The translations under genes were made by a program, and so were the position numbers. Below, one piece after another: positions 39,801-48,945 of a stretch of DNA of 64,000 bases. The notes below the pieces were generated by a model, which was not told the DNA's origin, did not search any database, and was given only the letters and a program-made list of their open reading frames with translations. Numbering within the stretch: the first letter of the stretch is position 1; each line of letters starts with the position of its first letter. Location of the stretch: the IMG/VR virus record IMGVR_UViG_3300022752_000020, positions 1 through 64,000 of that record. One strand, given 5' to 3'. The DNA is from a virus.

Positions 39801-42800
39801 ATACCTTGAACACCCTGACTAGCTAATCTTTCCCAATAACCATCGTTATCTTGTGGTCCTGGAATTGCTGCTGGATCATTTATTCCTTTTGGAACTCCCT
39901 CGACTCCAGAATAACGTACTATCCAACTATTGCCGTCATAGAATACAACTTCGTTTTGGAAATATGTAGTATTAAAATCATAATATCCACGCCAAATGAC
40001 ACCAAATCCTTGGATACCTTGAACGCCCTGTACTCCCTGTACACCTTGAATACCTTGGGTACCTTGTACACCTTGTACACCTTGAATACCTTGAACGCCC
40101 TGTATACCCTGTACACCTTGGATACCTTGTAAGCCCTGTACACCTTGGATGCCTTGTACGCCTTGAACGCCCTGTATACCTTGAATGCCCTGTACACCTT
40201 GTACACCTTGTAAGCCCTGTACACCTTGGATGCCTTGTACGCCTTGAACGCCCTGTATACCTTGAATGCCCTGTATACCTTGATCGCCTTGTACACCCTG
40301 TACACCTTGAATACCCTGTACACCTTGAATACCTTGTGTACCTTGTATACCTTGTGTACCTTGTATACCTTGAAGGCCTTGGACGCCTTGTATACCCTGA
40401 ATACCTTGTACGCCTTGTACACCTTGTACGCCTTGTACACCTTGTACGCCTTGTACACCTTGGATACCTTGTACACCTTGTACGCCTTGTACACCTTGTA
40501 CGCCTTGTATACCCTGAATACCTTGTGTACCTTGTACACCTTGTACGCCTTGTACGCCTTGAACGCCTTGTACACCTTGTACACCTTGAACACCCTGTAC
40601 GCCTTGAACGCCTTGGACGCCTTGGACGCCTTGTGTACCTTGTACACCTTGGACGCCTTGTACACCTTGTACGCCTTGTACACCTTGGACACCTTGTACA
40701 CCTTGGACACCTTGTACACCTTGGACGCCTTGGATGCCTTGTACGCCTTGTACGCCTTGTACGCCCTGTACACCTTGTACACCTTGTACGCCTTGTACAC
40801 CTTGAACGCCTTGTACGCCTTGTACGCCTTGTAAACCTTGGGCAGTCATTCTAGCCCAATATGTGCTATTTAGAGTTCCTGGCTCTCCATATACTCCAAT
40901 AACCTCAGGTACCTCACCACTAAACTGACTTCCAGGTACATCATATGGATCAATTGGCCAAACAGCAATAAAACTAGTACCATTATAATAAACTACATCA
41001 TTTTGTTGGTACTGTGCAGCATTATTATAAATGCCTTTCCATACAATACTAAAGCCTTGAATACCTTGAACGCCCTGTACACCTTGGACTCCTTGGACTC
41101 CTTGGATACCTTGCAATCCTTGGACACCCTGTATACCCTGTACACCTTGTACACCCTGAGCAGCAATGATATCCCAATCTGAACCTAATGTTACTGGAGG
41201 CAGATTTCCTAAATTATCCATAATTAAGGATACATAGGATTCCCCATTATATCTTACAGCATCATTCTTAGCATAAGATTCTGTTGGGACCCATTGACCA
41301 CGCCAATTAAATCCAAGACCTTGAATACCTTGTTGACCCTGTACACCCTGTACACCTTGAACGCCCTGCACACCTTGAACGCCCTGCACACCCTGTGTTC
41401 CTTGTACGCCTTGAACACCCTGTACGCCTTGAACACCTTGTATACCTTGTGTACCTTGGATACCTTGTTGTCCTAGTACACCTTGAATACCTTGTACACC
41501 TTGAACGCCTTGTAAACCTTGAATACCCTGTATACCTTGGTCACCCTGTACACCTTGTACGCCTTGTACGCCCTGTACACCTTGGATACCTTGGATGCCC
41601 TGTATACCTTGATCACCCTGTACACCTTGAACACCTTGAACACCTTGAACACCCTGTACACCTTGAATACCCTGTATTCCCTGTATACCTTGGTCACCCT
41701 GTACACCTTGAACACCCTGTACACCCTGTACACCTTGGATACCTTGAATACCTTGGATACCTTGATCACCCTGTACACCTTGTACACCTTGTACGCCTTG
41801 TACACCCTGTACACCCTGTACGCCTTGTACACCCTGTACGCCTTGTACACCCTGTACGCCCTGTACGCCTTGTACACCCTGTACGCCTTGAACGCCTTGA
41901 ACGCCTTGAACGCCTTGGACGCCTTGGACACCTTGTGCTGTCATGCGCTCCCAATAAGTATCATTTACATCGCCTGGACTAAATTCTGGAACTTGATTAC
42001 TAAACTTTCCATAAGGAGATGTTAGACTAATTGGATAAACAGCAATAAAACTATTACCGTCATAATAAACTACATCATTTTGTGAATACTCTACGTCTGG
42101 TTGCCAAATACCACGCCATGTAAAGCTAAAACCTTGAATACCCTGTACACCCTGTACGCCTTGTACGCCTTGTACACCTTGAACACCCTGTACACCTTGG
42201 ATACCTTGTACACCTTGGATACCTTGTACACCTTGTAAGCCCTGTACACCTTGAATACCTTGATCACCCTGTACACCCTGTACACCCTGCACACCCTGTA
42301 TACCCTGTACACCCTGTACACCCTGTACACCCTGTACACCTTGGATACCTTGGATACCTTGGATACCTTGGATACCTTGGATACCTTGGATACCTTGATC
42401 ACCTTGGACACCTTGTACACCCTGTATGCCTTGTATGCCTTGGATACCTTGGATACCTTGAATACCCTGAATACCTTGATCGCCCTGTACACCTTGAACG
42501 CCTTGGACACCTTGAATACCCTGAATACCTTGGATACCTTGGATACCTTGATCACCCTGTACACCCTGTACACCCTGTACACCCTGTACACCCTGTACAC
42601 CTTGGATACCTTGAATACCTTGGATACCTTGGATACCTTGATCACCCTGTACGCCTTGTACTCCTTGTACACCCTGTACTCCTTGTACACCCTGTATACC
42701 TTGAATACCCTGAATACCTTGATCGCCCTGTACACCCTGTACACCCTGTACACCTTGTACACCCTGTACACCCTGTACACCCTGTACACCCTGTACACCT

Positions 42801-45800
42801 TGTACACCTTGTACACCCTGTACACCTTGGATACCTTGAATACCTTGGGTACCTTGGATACCTTGTATACCTTGAACAGCTAACCTATTCCAGTAAGTAT
42901 CATTTAATGTACCTGGCTCACCATTATTTCCTATGTATTCTGGAACTTGACCACTAAATTTACTACCTTCTAGGTCATAAAAATCAATTGGATATACAGC
43001 AATATAACTACTACCATTAAAATAGACTACATCATTTTGTTGATATGAAGCTGTAGAATCGTAAGGACCTTTCCATACTAGGCTAAAACCTTGGATACCT
43101 TGGACACCTTGAACGCCCTGTACTCCCTGTACACCTTGAATACCTTGGGTACCTTGAATGCCTTGAATACCTTGGATACCTTGGATACCTTGGATACCTT
43201 GAATACCTTGATCACCTTGGACACCTTGAACGCCCTGTACGCCCTGTACGCCCTGTACACCTTGTATGCCTTGAATACCTTGAACACCCTGTACACCTTG
43301 AATACCTTGAACACCCTGTACACCCTGTACACCTTGAATACCTTGGATGCCCTGTATACCTTGATCACCCTGTACACCTTGTACACCTTGAATACCTTGG
43401 ATGCCCTGTATACCTTGGATGCCCTGTATACCTTGATCACCCTGTACGCCTTGTACGCCCTGTACGCCTTGTACGCCCTGTATACCTTGGATGCCCTGTA
43501 TACCTTGATCGCCTTGTACACCCTGTACACCTTGGACACCTTGGACACCCTGAATACCTTGGATTCCCTGTACACCTTGTACGCCTTGTACGCCCTGCAC
43601 ACCTTGGATACCTTGTACACCTTGTACACCTTGTACACCTTGTACACCTTGTACGCCTTGGATACCTTGTATACCTTGATCACCTTGGACGCCTTGAACA
43701 CCTTGAACGCCTTGTACGCCTTGAACACCTTGAACGCCTTGTACACCTTGTACACCTTGTACGCCTTGTACACCTTGTACGCCTTGTACACCTTGTACAC
43801 CTTGTACACCCTGTAGACCTTGGATACCCTGTGCGGTCATCCTATTCCAGTATGTTGTATTAACTACTCCTGGATAGCCTGCTCCTGGTTCGCTTAATAA
43901 TGGACGAGTAGCCTCGCCACTAAATGTGTTGTTTACATCACCTGTGATGGCAATAAATGTATTACCATCATAGTAAACCATATCATCTGTTGAATACTTC
44001 TCAGTTGGACTCCAATCACCTTTCCAAACTGGGCCACGACCTTGGATACCTTGGACACCTTGAATACCTTGAATACCCTGTAATCCTTGAATACCCTGAA
44101 TACCCTGTACACCTTGAATACCTTGATCGCCTTGTATGCCTTGTACACCCTGTATACCTTGAATGCCTTGTACACCTTGAATGCCTTGTACACCCTGTAC
44201 ACCTTGAATACCTTGTACGCCTTGTATACCCTGTACACCTTGTATACCTTGATCACCCTGTACACCTTGAACGCCCTGTATACCTTGAACACCCTGTACA
44301 CCCTGTACACCCTGTACACCTTGAACACCCTGTACACCTTGAATGCCTTGTATACCCTGTACGCCTTGTATACCTTGATCACCCTGTACACCCTGTACAC
44401 CTTGTACGCCTTGTACACCTTGAATACCTTGTATACCCTGTACGCCTTGTATACCTTGATCGCCTTGGACGCCCTGTACACCTTGGACGCCCTGTACACC
44501 TTGAATACCTTGGATGCCCTGAATACCTTGTATACCTTGATCGCCTTGGACGCCCTGTACACCTTGGACGCCCTGTACACCTTGAATACCTTGGATGCCC
44601 TGAATACCTTGTATACCTTGATCGCCTTGGACGCCCTGTACACCTTGTACGCCTTGCACACCTTGTACACCTTGTACACCTTGTACACCTTGTACGCCTT
44701 GAACTCCTTGTACACCTTGTACACCTTGCAAGCCCTGTATACCTTGACTTACAATCATATCCCAAGCACGAGGATCAAAAACTAGATCTGGTTGTTTACC
44801 TATATTACCATCATATAAGCTATTGTAAGCACTACCATTATAAAATACGGCATCGTTCGTAAAGTAGGTTGCTGTTGGATCCCAAACACCTTTCCAGTTA
44901 AATCCAAGACCCTGAATACCCTGTATACCTTGTATACCCTGTATACCTTGTGTACCTTGAATACCCTGGATACCTTGGATGCCCTGTATACCTTGATCGC
45001 CTTGGACACCCTGTACACCCTGTACACCCTGTACACCCTGTACACCCTGTACACCCTGTACACCCTGTACACCTTGTACGCCCTGTATACCTTGAATACC
45101 CTGTACACCTTGTATACCTTGATCGCCTTGGACGCCCTGTACACCCTGCACACCCTGCACACCCTGTATACCTTGTATACCTTGGATACCCTGTATACCT
45201 TGATCGCCTTGGACGCCCTGTACACCCTGTACACCTTGAACACCCTGTACACCTTGAACACCCTGTACACCCTGTACACCTTGAACGCCCTGTACGCCTT
45301 GCACGCCCTGTACACCCTGTACACCTTGAACGCCCTGTACACCCTGTACACCTTGCAAGCCTTGAATACCTTGGCTTGCTAATAGTTCCCAATATGTGTC
45401 ATTATATTCTGGGCCTGGTACCGTTGTTGGGTCTTGTATTCCAGGAGTAAGACCATCCACATCCTTGTTAATAACAATCCAACTTGCACCGTTGTAGAAT
45501 ACTACCTCATTTTGATAATACCTTGTATTAAAGTCATATTGGCCTCGCCAAATTAGACCAAAACCTTGAATACCTTGAATACCTTGAATACCTTGTACGC
45601 CTTGTATTCCCTGTTGACCTTGAACGCCCTGTACACCTTGTACACCTTGTACACCTTGAACGCCCTGTACACCTTGTACACCTTGTACGCCTTGTACGCC
45701 TTGTACGCCTTGTACGCCTTGTACACCTTGTACACCTTGTACACCTTGTACACCTTGTACGCCTTGTACGCCTTGAATACCTTGGGCACTCATTAATGAC

Positions 45801-47290
45801 CAATGAGCATCCTCTGTCACTGGCCATTCTGGTGGTTCATTATTGAAATTGTTATCGTGTAAACTAATCCAGCTGCTACCTCTGTGGTAAACAACATGAT
45901 TAGTGTAATATGCTACATTTGGATACCACTGACCTTGCCATAAAATACTGAAACCTTGGATACCCTGTATACCCTGTATACCTTGTACGCCTTGAATACC
46001 CTGTATACCTTGTATACCTTGATCACCTTGTATACCCTGTACACCCTGTACACCCTGTACGCCTTGTACACCTTGGACTCCTTGTACACCCTGTACGCCT
46101 TGTATACCTTGTACACCCTGTACGCCTTGTATACCTTGTACACCCTGAGCAGCAACAATATCCCAATCTGTTCCAAGATATAAATCAGGTTGTTTGCCTT
46201 GATTAAATCTTGTCAAACTTACATAACTGAAACCATTATAGTAAACGGTATGATTTATATCATAGACACCATCTACGCTCCAAGTGCCTTTCCATTGGAA
46301 GCCAACACCTTGAATACCCTGTACGCCTTGTACGCCTTGTACACCTTGTATGCCTTGTACGCCCTGTACACCTTGAACGCCTTGGATACCCTGACTGGTC
46401 GATTTTTCCCAATTATTACTACCAAAATATGGTCTATTATTAATATTATTATCAGTGATACTTACCCAGCTACCACCATCATAATAAACCATATCTCCAA
46501 TAAAATATTCAGCAGTAGGAGCCCAGTATCCTTTCCATAAAATACTGCGTCCTTGAATACCTTGAATACCCTGGATACCTTGTAAGCCTAAGTCACCCTG
46601 TAAACCCTGTGTACCTTGTGGTCCCTGTGGTCCCTGTGGTCCTAAGCGACCTTGTATACCTTGAATACCCTGTGGTCCTTGGGCTGTCATTATCTGCCAA
46701 TAAGCACTACCTACAAATGGAGCAGGTTGTCCTTGATTGGGCTGTAGAGCTACCCATGATCCACCATTATAATATACAACATCATTAAAGCTATATGTTT
46801 CGCCTGCTTGCCAAAGACCACGCCATACAAAGCCTAAACCTTGAATACCTTGTTGACCTTGTATACCTTGACGACCTTGAATACCTTGTGGACCAAGACC
46901 ACCTTGTATACCCTGTATACCCTGTATACCCTGTATACCCTGTAGACCACCACCACTAGTAATAGCAGCATAACCAGCTTGTGGACTGGAAAATACAACA
47001 CGAATATTACCAGCATCCAAAAATTCAATATATGGACTTCCTGGTAAACCCTCTCTTATACTTTGTTTATTAAGATCGCTGAGTTGTACAACAACAATTT
47101 CAGCGCCTAATCGATGATTAATTTCCCATACTGTAGCAGCAGTAAGTTGTTTGTGTAGGAAGAATCCACCAACAGCACTATCACCTTGGAGACCTTGAGC
47201 ACCTTGGGCTCCTTTTTCTCCAATCATTACGGAGCGCCAACCGTCTTGGACTCCTTGTATGCCTTGGAAATATCGCTTTAGTACACTCAT
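27845..47290 (-). CDS. Giant collagen-like fibre/adhesin, 6481 aa, with carbohydrate-binding-like modules
   Basis: One uninterrupted 19.4-kb frame. Residues 1-115 are a head domain ([39 protein letters not shown]). About 10 kb then encodes roughly 1,100 Gly-x-y triplets, mostly GVQ and GIQ, with [12 protein letters not shown] and GQQ. They are broken by about 24 'A' modules of 53-70 residues (W-x-G-x-[WY]...Y..ND.V.Y.G.S[YW]...W) resembling chitin-binding CBM5/12 domains. Four A modules near 33-37 kb carry large beta inserts. Seven 'B' modules of about 125 residues begin GGYS..WLF-like and end FAPAGQQG. The C-terminus changes to mixed collagen triplets ([13 protein letters not shown]) and a short end [15 protein letters not shown]. 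Likely trimeric virion fibres binding surface glycans. Start overlaps the 78-aa gene by ATGA. Confidence 0.9.
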   Translation of the reverse strand: MSVLKRYFQGIQGVQDGWRSVMIGEKGAQGAQGLQGDSAVGGFFLHKQLTAATVWEINHRLGAEIVVVQLSDLNKQSIREGLPGSPYIEFLDAGNIRVVFSSPQAGYAAITSGGGLQGIQGIQGIQGIQGGLGPQGIQGRQGIQGQQGIQGLGFVWRGLWQAGETYSFNDVVYYNGGSWVALQPNQGQPAPFVGSAYWQIMTAQGPQGIQGIQGRLGPQGPQGPQGTQGLQGDLGLQGIQGIQGIQGRSILWKGYWAPTAEYFIGDMVYYDGGSWVSITDNNINNRPYFGSNNWEKSTSQGIQGVQGVQGVQGIQGVQGVQGVQGIQGVGFQWKGTWSVDGVYDINHTVYYNGFSYVSLTRFNQGKQPDLYLGTDWDIVAAQGVQGIQGVQGVQGIQGVQGVQGVQGVQGVQGVQGVQGIQGDQGIQGIQGIQGVQGIQGIQGIQGFSILWQGQWYPNVAYYTNHVVYHRGSSWISLHDNNFNNEPPEWPVTEDAHWSLMSAQGIQGVQGVQGVQGVQGVQGVQGVQGVQGVQGVQGVQGVQGVQGVQGVQGVQGVQGQQGIQGVQGIQGIQGIQGFGLIWRGQYDFNTRYYQNEVVFYNGASWIVINKDVDGLTPGIQDPTTVPGPEYNDTYWELLASQGIQGLQGVQGVQGVQGVQGVQGVQGVQGVQGVQGVQGVQGVQGVQGVQGVQGVQGDQGIQGIQGIQGIQGVQGVQGVQGVQGDQGIQGVQGIQGIQGVQGVQGVQGVQGVQGVQGVQGVQGVQGDQGIQGIQGIQGIQGTQGIQGIQGIQGIQGLGFNWKGVWDPTATYFTNDAVFYNGSAYNSLYDGNIGKQPDLVFDPRAWDMIVSQGIQGLQGVQGVQGVQGVQGVQGVQGVQGVQGVQGVQGVQGDQGIQGIQGIQGIQGVQGVQGVQGVQGDQGIQGIQGIQGIQGVQGVQGVQGVQGDQGIQGVQGIQGIQGVQGVQGVQGVQGDQGIQGVQGIQGIQGVQGVQGVQGVQGVQGVQGIQGVQGVQGDQGIQGVQGIQGVQGIQGVQGVQGIQGVQGIQGIQGVQGIQGDQGIQGVQGIQGIQGLQGIQGIQGVQGIQGRGPVWKGDWSPTEKYSTDDMVYYDGNTFIAITGDVNNTFSGEATRPLLSEPGAGYPGVVNTTYWNRMTAQGIQGLQGVQGVQGVQGVQGVQGVQGVQGVQGVQGVQGVQGVQGVQGVQGDQGIQGIQGVQGVQGVQGVQGVQGIQGVQGVQGVQGVQGIQGIQGVQGVQGVQGVQGDQGIQGIQGIQGVQGVQGVQGVQGDQGIQGIQGIQGIQGIQGVQGVQGDQGIQGIQGIQGVQGVQGVQGIQGVQGVQGIQGIQGVQGVQGVQGVQGVQGDQGIQGIQGIQGIQGIQGIQGTQGIQGVQGVQGVQGVQGIQGFSLVWKGPYDSTASYQQNDVVYFNGSSYIAVYPIDFYDLEGSKFSGQVPEYIGNNGEPGTLNDTYWNRLAVQGIQGIQGTQGIQGIQGVQGVQGVQGVQGVQGVQGVQGVQGVQGVQGVQGDQGIQGIQGIQGVQGVQGVQGVQGVQGDQGIQGIQGIQGIQGVQGVQGVQGVQGVQGDQGIQGIQGIQGIQGVQGVQGVQGDQGIQGIQGIQGIQGIQGIQGVQGVQGDQGIQGIQGIQGIQGIQGIQGVQGVQGVQGVQGIQGVQGVQGVQGDQGIQGVQGLQGVQGIQGVQGIQGVQGVQGVQGVQGVQGVQGIQGFSFTWRGIWQPDVEYSQNDVVYYDGNSFIAVYPISLTSPYGKFSNQVPEFSPGDVNDTYWERMTAQGVQGVQGVQGVQGVQGVQGVQGVQGVQGVQGVQGVQGVQGVQGVQGVQGVQGVQGDQGIQGIQGIQGVQGVQGVQGVQGDQGIQGIQGIQGVQGVQGVQGVQGVQGDQGIQGIQGIQGVQGVQGVQGVQGDQGIQGIQGLQGVQGVQGIQGVLGQQGIQGTQGIQGVQGVQGVQGVQGTQGVQGVQGVQGVQGVQGVQGQQGIQGLGFNWRGQWVPTESYAKNDAVRYNGESYVSLIMDNLGNLPPVTLGSDWDIIAAQGVQGVQGIQGVQGLQGIQGVQGVQGVQGVQGIQGFSIVWKGIYNNAAQYQQNDVVYYNGTSFIAVWPIDPYDVPGSQFSGEVPEVIGVYGEPGTLNSTYWARMTAQGLQGVQGVQGVQGVQGVQGVQGVQGVQGVQGVQGIQGVQGVQGVQGVQGVQGVQGVQGVQGVQGVQGTQGVQGVQGVQGVQGVQGVQGVQGVQGVQGVQGVQGTQGIQGIQGVQGVQGVQGVQGIQGVQGVQGVQGVQGVQGVQGIQGIQGVQGLQGIQGTQGIQGTQGIQGVQGIQGVQGVQGDQGIQGIQGIQGVQGVQGIQGVQGLQGVQGVQGIQGIQGVQGVQGIQGVQGLQGIQGVQGIQGVQGIQGVQGVQGTQGIQGVQGVQGVQGIQGFGVIWRGYYDFNTTYFQNEVVFYDGNSWIVRYSGVEGVPKGINDPAAIPGPQDNDGYWERLASQGVQGIQGVQGIQGVQGVQGVQGVQGVQGIQGVQGVQGVQGDQGIQGIQGIQGIQGVQGVQGVQGVQGVQGVQGVQGDQGIQGIQGIQGIQGVQGVQGVQGDQGIQGIQGIQGIQGVQGLQGVQGLQGVQGIQGIQGVQGVQGVQGVQGVQGDQGIQGVQGIQGIQGVQGVQGVQGDQGIQGIQGIQGIQGVQGVQGVQGVQGVQGVQGVQGIQGVQGQQGIQGGGVTWRGMYDVTKEYIKNDAVFYNGSSWISVSETVNLGNIPTVGSTVWDTLASQGIQGIQGIQGIQGIQGIQGVQGVQGVQGDQGIQGIQGIQGIQGVQGVQGVQGVQGDQGIQGIQGIQGVQGVQGVQGVQGVQGVQGIQGVQGVQGVQGVQGVQGVQGVQGVQGVQGVQGVQGVQGVQGDQGIQGIQGIQGIQGVQGVQGVQGVQGLQGVQGVQGVQGVQGVQGRQGIQGVQGVQGVQGVQGVQGVQGVQGVQGVQGVQGVQGVQGVQGIQGVGITWRGDWLANLSYTINDVVYYSGGSYIAIQSNNLGNIPLTSLTYWNQVSAQGIQGVQGVQGIQGIQGVQGVQGVQGVQGVQGVQGVQGVQGVQGVQGVQGVQGVQGVQGVQGRQGVQGVQGVQGIQGVQGVQGVQGVQGVQGVQGVQGIQGFSILWRGIYNSTTTYNFNDVVSYKGSSWIGVSTLGSWNGQEPTLDNTAYWNLMSSQGLQGVQGVQGVQGVQGVQGVQGVQGVQGVQGVQGVQGVQGVQGTQGIQGIQGVQGVQGNQGVQGVQGVQGVQGVQGIQGVQGVQGVQGVQGVQGVQGLQGVQGVQGVQGVQGVQGNQGIQGVQGIQGIQGVQGVQGVQGVQGVQGVQGVQGVQGVQGVQGVQGVQGVQGTQGVQGVQGVQGTQGIQGIQGIQGVQGFQGTKGEGFTFLGEWSSISRYIKNDSVYYNGSAYTSTYGDETYTGGAYVNVGQIPGQTVPLSNVSLTGNGQFSCNPVDIYKSEIIRVSGIVPVGFTIENPDSPALAPTFYAAGDKIDNDYYVIDYPNNPTTTFSLGRSQFAVASILTTGTGSLTGLTFKAVPWLIISAQGVQGIQGIQGIQGIQGIQGIQGVQGVQGVQGVQGVQGTQGIQGIQGVQGIQGIQGTQGIQGVQGIQGIIGTPGGYTANYAWSNSTAIGDPGVGNVTIERAWTDQTGGQVYVNLDKYDADGQDRAAWVNSIKFFGSSSSYFGVITIMPEGATLQRWTGVITTVFDYASYFRLQLTFVDSAGTPPIVGQKLGISFQPAGQQGIQGVQGVQGVQGVQGVQGVQGVQGVQGVQGVQGVQGVQGVQGIQGVQGVQGVQGVQGRQGIQGVQGVQGVQGVQGVQGVQGVQGVQGVQGVQGVQGVQGVQGTQGVQGVQGVQGTQGIQGIQGIQGVQGVQGRQGVQGVQGTQGIQGIQGVQGVQGVQGLQGVQGTQGIQGVQGVQGVQGVQGVQGVQGVQGVQGVQGTQGIQGIQGFGLVFKGNWTTSGSYAQNDIVFYDGAAFVAVYPYTNGSFGNTSTTLNGALTAGSTSIVLTDASLFPSSGQVVIDNEYVTYTTKTSNTLSGLTRAADGTVAASHNNGATVWLNTRPSIYNAGTKQLIVNTTYWNQLTSQGIQGIQGVQGVQGVQGVQGVQGVQGAQGVQGVQGVQGVQGVQGVQGIQGLSFTWRGTYVNNYDYTQNDVVYYDGSSYVVVYPFSSGTFRGDISTTLSAAITTINQSTITLTSVVGFPTSGVIRVASAASIDSMPATAERMLYNGIVGNTLTITTRGYQGTTASTHSNGARVLLDTRPAYGTPNTSGFYVNTTYWNQLTTQGVQGVQGVQGVQGVQGVQGVQGVQGVQGVQGVQGVQGVQGVQGVQGVQGVQGVQGVQGVQGVQGRQGVQGVQGVQGVQGVQGVQGVQGVQGVQGVQGQQGIQGSGFKWRGVWKPENDYAVSDMVSHLGSTYVSLSQYTPQLLANVSILSSGQISFDNPTSAAAVGQVLYGINTKTGTGVLQGYSSTGVIYYVKTAAVNTPSAGRTTVTLSLTAPRTNLTGTLTGTTITGLASTTLLYAGMVLTKTSGTGVFNGAPTIVSVDSATQITISTSATTNGAITFRADGATITSTAGTSTGISFYLPTYVPNYHTSTIYNAIGPSPESDLERWELAGSQGIQGIQGVQGVQGVQGVQGVQGVQGVQGVQGVQGVQGVQGVQGIQGVQGVQGVQGVQGVQGIQGLGVTYRGIFNTSTTYTQNDIVFYDGASYIAVYPFSNGSFSSTSTTLNGAITASSTSIVLTNASAFPSSGQIVIDNEYITYTSKSVNTLNGLTRGASSTIAASHSNGATVFFNIRPAVFDNVNKTLIINSTYWSQMTSQGIQGIQGVQGVQGVQGVQGVQGVQGVQGVQGVQGVQGVQGIQGIQGFGVTWKGNWSSYTTTFAATVYAVNDMVFYQGTSWICVTAHTSTNNANTATGYPQSSSTSWQQISSQGIQGQQGIQGIQGQQGIQGQQGIQGIYGTAGGYSQDWLFDSSSTAAGTTANKVRISTSWTAGTNFVVYLNNSNADGNTTTSWLSSLSGFGTSSSYFGTLSLFVNGDPTKRLIGRVTAVSNQTTYYAVTCTYIETDGTAPALDTRLSVAFAPAGQQGIQGVQGQQGIQGQQGIQGIVGSPGGYSSNWLFSTATDTTGMTATQVRLGRAWATTTAGSTSIYVHTTNADSNDNTNFLASLSGFGTSSSYFGTVSLFVEKDPARRWIGRLTAVSVASSIYTLTVSYIETDGTAPSANERLVLSFAPAGQQGIQGIQGQQGIQGQQGIQGFGVTWKGNWSSYTTTFAATAYAVNDMVFYQGTSWICVTAHTSTNNANTATGYPQSSSTSWQQISSQGIQGIQGQQGIQGIQGQQGIQGQQGIQGIVGSPGGYSSNWLFSTATDTTGMTATQVRLGRAWATTTAGSTSIYVHTTNADSNDNTNFLASLSGFGTSSSYFGTVSLFVEKDPARRWIGRLTAVSVASSIYTLTVSYIETDGTAPSANERLVLSFAPAGQQGIQGIQGQQGIQGQQGIQGQQGIQGQQGIQGQQGIQGIQGFGVTWKGNWSSYTTTFAATAYAVNDMVFYQGTSWICVTAHTSTNNANTATGYPQSSSTSWQQISSQGIQGIYGTAGGYSQDWLFDSSSTAAGTTANKVRISTSWTAGTNFSVYLNNSNADGNTTTSWLSSLSGFGTSSSYFGTLSLFVNGDPTKRLIGRVTAVSNQTTYYAVTCTFIETDGTAPALDTRMSVAFAPAGQQGIQGIQGQQGIQGTQGQQGIQGQQGIQGQQGIQGQQGIQGQQGIQGIYGTAGGYSQDWLFDSSSTAAGTTANKVRISTSWTAGTNFSVYLNNSNADGNTTTSWLSSLSGFGTSSSYFGTLSLFVNGDPTKRLIGRVTAVSNQTTYYAVTCTFIETDGTAPALDTRMSVAFAPAGQQGIQGIQGQQGIQGQQGIQGQQGIQGQQGIQGQQGIQGIQGFGVTWKGVWSNYTTTFAATAYAVNDMVFYQGTSYICKVAHTSTNGSGATGTPNQSANWDQISSQGIQGIQGIQGQQGIQGQQGIQGQQGIQGQQGIQGQQGIQGIQGQQGIQGQQGIQGQQGIQGQQGIQGQQGIQGRQGIQGIVGTAGGNSKPYLWDAGNTVVDPGASDVALGRAWTTTGTSTTINISATDADGNASATWLSSFTNYGTANSYHGTVTLTAEGNPGVRWIGTLTAVTNNTTWYSLSVTFVDTDGSSPTAGQRVIVTFDPAGQQGIQGIQGQQGIQGRQGIQGTQGQQGIQGQQGTQGIQGQQGTQGIQGTQGQQGIQGQQGTQGTQGQQGIQGQQGTQGQQGIQGQQGTQGQQGIQGQQGTQGIQGQQGTQGIQGQQGTQGSQGTQGQQGIQGQQGIQGRQGIQGTQGQQGIQGTQGQQGIQGQQGIQGFQGYYGATGAQGTTGDTGLQGLPGPQGTDGTQGSTGAQGSTGAQGIDGTIGTLSLATFKSVVAASADFADFQSRVAQL
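29529..29915 (-). repeat. Type B module, copy 1 of a near-identical triplicate
   Basis: Encodes the [12 protein letters not shown]...FAPAG module. The DNA is almost letter-for-letter identical to 30057-30440 and 31965-32350, including silent positions, in contrast to the diverged B copies at 28585 and 36008. This indicates recent duplication within the gene. Confidence 0.85.
30057..30440 (-). repeat. Type B module, copy 2 of a near-identical triplicate
   Basis: Matches 29529-29915 over its whole length with only isolated changes (for example aactttgtt versus aaccttatt near its end). Confidence 0.85.
30453..30655 (-). repeat. Type A module, copy 1 of a near-identical triplicate
   Basis: Encodes [20 protein letters not shown]...SWQQISS. 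Nearly identical DNA occurs at 31252-31450 and 32424-32630, with a diverged fourth version at 29211-29405. Confidence 0.85.
30777..31170 (-). repeat. Type B module (GGYSSNWLF variant), copy 1 of 2
   Basis: Encodes the [20 protein letters not shown] variant of module B. The second copy at 31512-31905 is essentially identical at the DNA level. Confidence 0.85.
31252..31450 (-). repeat. Type A module, copy 2 of a near-identical triplicate
   Basis: Essentially identical to 30453-30655, separated from it by a B module and short Gly-x-y tracts. Confidence 0.85.
31512..31905 (-). repeat. Type B module (GGYSSNWLF variant), copy 2 of 2
   Basis: Essentially identical to 30777-31170. The A plus B blocks therefore form a roughly 730-800-bp duplicated unit. 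Confidence 0.85.
31965..32350 (-). repeat. Type B module, copy 3 of a near-identical triplicate
   Basis: Matches 29529-29915 and 30057-30440 with slightly more silent differences (for example ggctatagccg for gactgtatcca at its 5' protein end). Confidence 0.8.
32424..32630 (-). repeat. Type A module, copy 3 of a near-identical triplicate
   Basis: Identical to the 30453 and 31252 copies except for single changes such as tatactgtt for tatgctgtt. Confidence 0.85.
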
Positions 47291-47523
47291 CTGCTATTTC
47301 TACCACTACTGTCCAAAGCAAGGCGAGTTATATCGTTGTTAGGCCAATAGTGTGAAGAAAATAGCTCGTTAAATTTTATTTGTAGTATGCTATCGACATC
47401 ATATTTTACTGGCTTACAGTAAAAAATATTCTCGTAATTGTTATCTAATAGAGTTAAAGGATCCTGAACATAGTTAAAACCTATGTCTATGGGCATTAAA
47501 CCAATGTTCCAGCGCAACGTCAT
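47287..47523 (-). CDS. Small unknown protein upstream of the collagen-like gene, 78 aa
   Basis: A 78-residue protein (MTLRWNIGLMPIDIGFNYVQ at the start, FNELFSSHYWPNNDITRLAL near the end) with no motif I recognise. AGGG lies about 10 nt before ATG 47523. Its stop overlaps the start of the 6481-codon gene (ATGA), so it is the translational lead-in to the giant fibre. It might be an assembly chaperone or an attachment piece; there is no evidence beyond position. A GATAAATA motif lies 36 nt upstream. Confidence 0.65.
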   Translation of the reverse strand: MTLRWNIGLMPIDIGFNYVQDPLTLLDNNYENIFYCKPVKYDVDSILQIKFNELFSSHYWPNNDITRLALDSSGRNSR

Positions 47524-47535
47524 CGTCGTCGTCCC

Positions 47536-48945
47536 TTAAGTCTCGTAGATATCCAAAGTATTTATCGCTACCAACCATTTGATAGTTTTATCTGGATCAC
47601 CTCCACTTAATTTGGAAGGACCCTTAACTAATATTTTAATCGATCCATTAGAAGTGTCTGCTTCAGCTTTTACTGCCCAACTATAAGTTCTTTGATCAGC
47701 AGGTGTAAGATATTTATCAGCAGTACCTGTACCAGTACCCACTGTACTGTTAGCTGTAAACACTGTACCTACTAAGTAGTCCCTTGTTTCACCATCTGTG
47801 CTTAATGCAGCCCAGTTGGTTCCAGTTCCTAATGTTTTGATTTTATATACGTTACCACTAATTAGTGATGTAGCTGCAACTGTTACTGTAGTTACTGTGG
47901 TCGTAGGTGACCCAGCAACTTTTTCCGTAATTGTGTTTCCTATAATAGCTGTTGTCGATGCATTGGCTCCTCTGGTTGCTAATAAATCTATGTTCCATAT
48001 GGCACTCTCTGTGCCGCCGTCTAACCTACCTGTTATGTTTACATTAATCTTATAGGTCGTATGATTAGATAGATAAAATCTATTTGTTACACTTGGTGGT
48101 AATCCATCTAATGTAACTTCTAATTCTTGACCATTTGTAGTACTGGTTCTTGCTAATAAACTTGTTTTTTCATATAAAGTATTAAAAGGATTATCTGGAT
48201 CATAATTATCACTGGTTAATGTATCAGTTGCATGTTGAGTAAATCTACTACCCTGTAGCCTAACTACACCATCTAATCTTGGCTGAATTATAACATCGCC
48301 TGTGTCAGGATCATCTGAACTATCTTTATTAACAGCAACAATAGTATTATCAATCAACTGTAAATTACCAAATTTACCTTGTTGTTGATCTGAAATACCT
48401 ACAAATCCAATATATCTATAACCTCTAACCCATATACTATTACCACCTAATCCATCTGGTATTACATTACTATTATTACCATTATCTAAATAATTAGTAA
48501 AATTAAGCACACCTGACATATAGTCAAAATAGTATGCACCTTTGTCATTAATACCAGCATCAAATATTTTAGTACCACTACTAGCAGGATTGCCTATAAA
48601 AACTTCAATTAAATACCCAGGGCCAAACTCTGGTGGAATCCAATTAGTGTATCTTGTAGCACCTGCTTTGGCTATCCATGTAGGGTAGATACCGCTAATA
48701 GGTGTTGTTGTATTATCTGCTATACATTCTATTGTACGATATTCAACTATATTAGGTACAGCAGCTGGAGCTGATGGTGGCTGTAAAATACTATTACTTT
48801 GAGTCCATACTGTGTCACCGCGGATCAGTGCTGGACTGGGTATAACCTCGTTGCTAGCACCTTTTAGTGTGTTAAAATCAGTCTTTGCTACACCAAATAG
48901 CTTTTTATATAAGAGGTCAACCTTCTGTTTATCAACAACAGCCAT
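47536..48945 (-). CDS. Virion structural protein (fibre/baseplate-associated), 469 aa
   Basis: The N-terminus (VDKQKVDLLYKKLFGVAKTD, SPALIRGDTVWTQSNSI) is a conserved-looking adaptor found in structural proteins of marine T4-like phages. A central beta domain contains GAYYFDYMSGVLNFTNYL and GNSIWVRGYRYIGFVG. Near residues 360-410 is a module, GNVYKIKTLGTGTNWAALST with VGTVFTANSTVGTGTGTAD, which also occurs in the KCxRDV giant. The adaptor may dock fibres on the baseplate. It overlaps the 703-aa gene by one base (TAATG type) and carries the promoter motif for the next gene within its 3' end. Confidence 0.75.
   Translation of the reverse strand: MAVVDKQKVDLLYKKLFGVAKTDFNTLKGASNEVIPSPALIRGDTVWTQSNSILQPPSAPAAVPNIVEYRTIECIADNTTTPISGIYPTWIAKAGATRYTNWIPPEFGPGYLIEVFIGNPASSGTKIFDAGINDKGAYYFDYMSGVLNFTNYLDNGNNSNVIPDGLGGNSIWVRGYRYIGFVGISDQQQGKFGNLQLIDNTIVAVNKDSSDDPDTGDVIIQPRLDGVVRLQGSRFTQHATDTLTSDNYDPDNPFNTLYEKTSLLARTSTTNGQELEVTLDGLPPSVTNRFYLSNHTTYKINVNITGRLDGGTESAIWNIDLLATRGANASTTAIIGNTITEKVAGSPTTTVTTVTVAATSLISGNVYKIKTLGTGTNWAALSTDGETRDYLVGTVFTANSTVGTGTGTADKYLTPADQRTYSWAVKAEADTSNGSIKILVKGPSKLSGGDPDKTIKWLVAINTLDIYET
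47559..47566 (-). promoter_or_regulatory. Late-like GATAAATA upstream of the giant collagen-like operon
   Basis: Minus-strand GATAAATA, the same 8-mer as at gp13/gp14 and gp16, ends 35 nt before ATG 47523. It lies inside the last codons of the 469-aa gene and would start a transcript for the 78-aa and 6481-aa genes. Confidence 0.5.

Larger units (their letters stand above)
28060..46945 (-). repeat. Collagen-type 9-bp repeat tracts interrupted by globular modules
   Basis: Coding-strand units such as GGTGTACAA and GGTATACAG repeat in phase for hundreds of bases at a time; the longest tract is about 40010-40840 (about 90 triplets). Non-repeat islands mark the modules. Type A: 46.68-46.84, 46.40-46.55, 46.15-46.30, 45.79-45.95, 45.37-45.57, 44.75-44.91, 43.83-44.04, 42.87-43.09, 41.94-42.14, 41.16-41.32, 40.84-41.06, 39.82-40.01, 38.99-39.15, 38.17-38.33, 37.70-37.87, 36.61-37.11, 34.98-35.39, 34.37-34.83, 33.37-34.06, 32.76-33.18, 32.42-32.63, 31.25-31.45, 30.45-30.66 and 29.21-29.41 kb. 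Type B: 36.01-36.40, 31.97-32.35, 31.51-31.91, 30.78-31.17, 30.06-30.44, 29.53-29.92 and 28.59-28.98 kb. Positions were read by eye. Confidence 0.9.

Noticed and set aside
27943-46540. Many plus-strand reading frames of 60-300 codons ([20 protein letters not shown] patterns) and minus-strand alternative frames inside the collagen-like gene
   Set aside because: They are other-frame readings of the 9-bp repeat, which lacks stop codons in several frames; none has independent signals.
28060-46945. CRISPR-like or satellite array
   Set aside because: The 9-bp units are in phase with one long coding frame and encode Gly-x-y triplets; there are no spacers.
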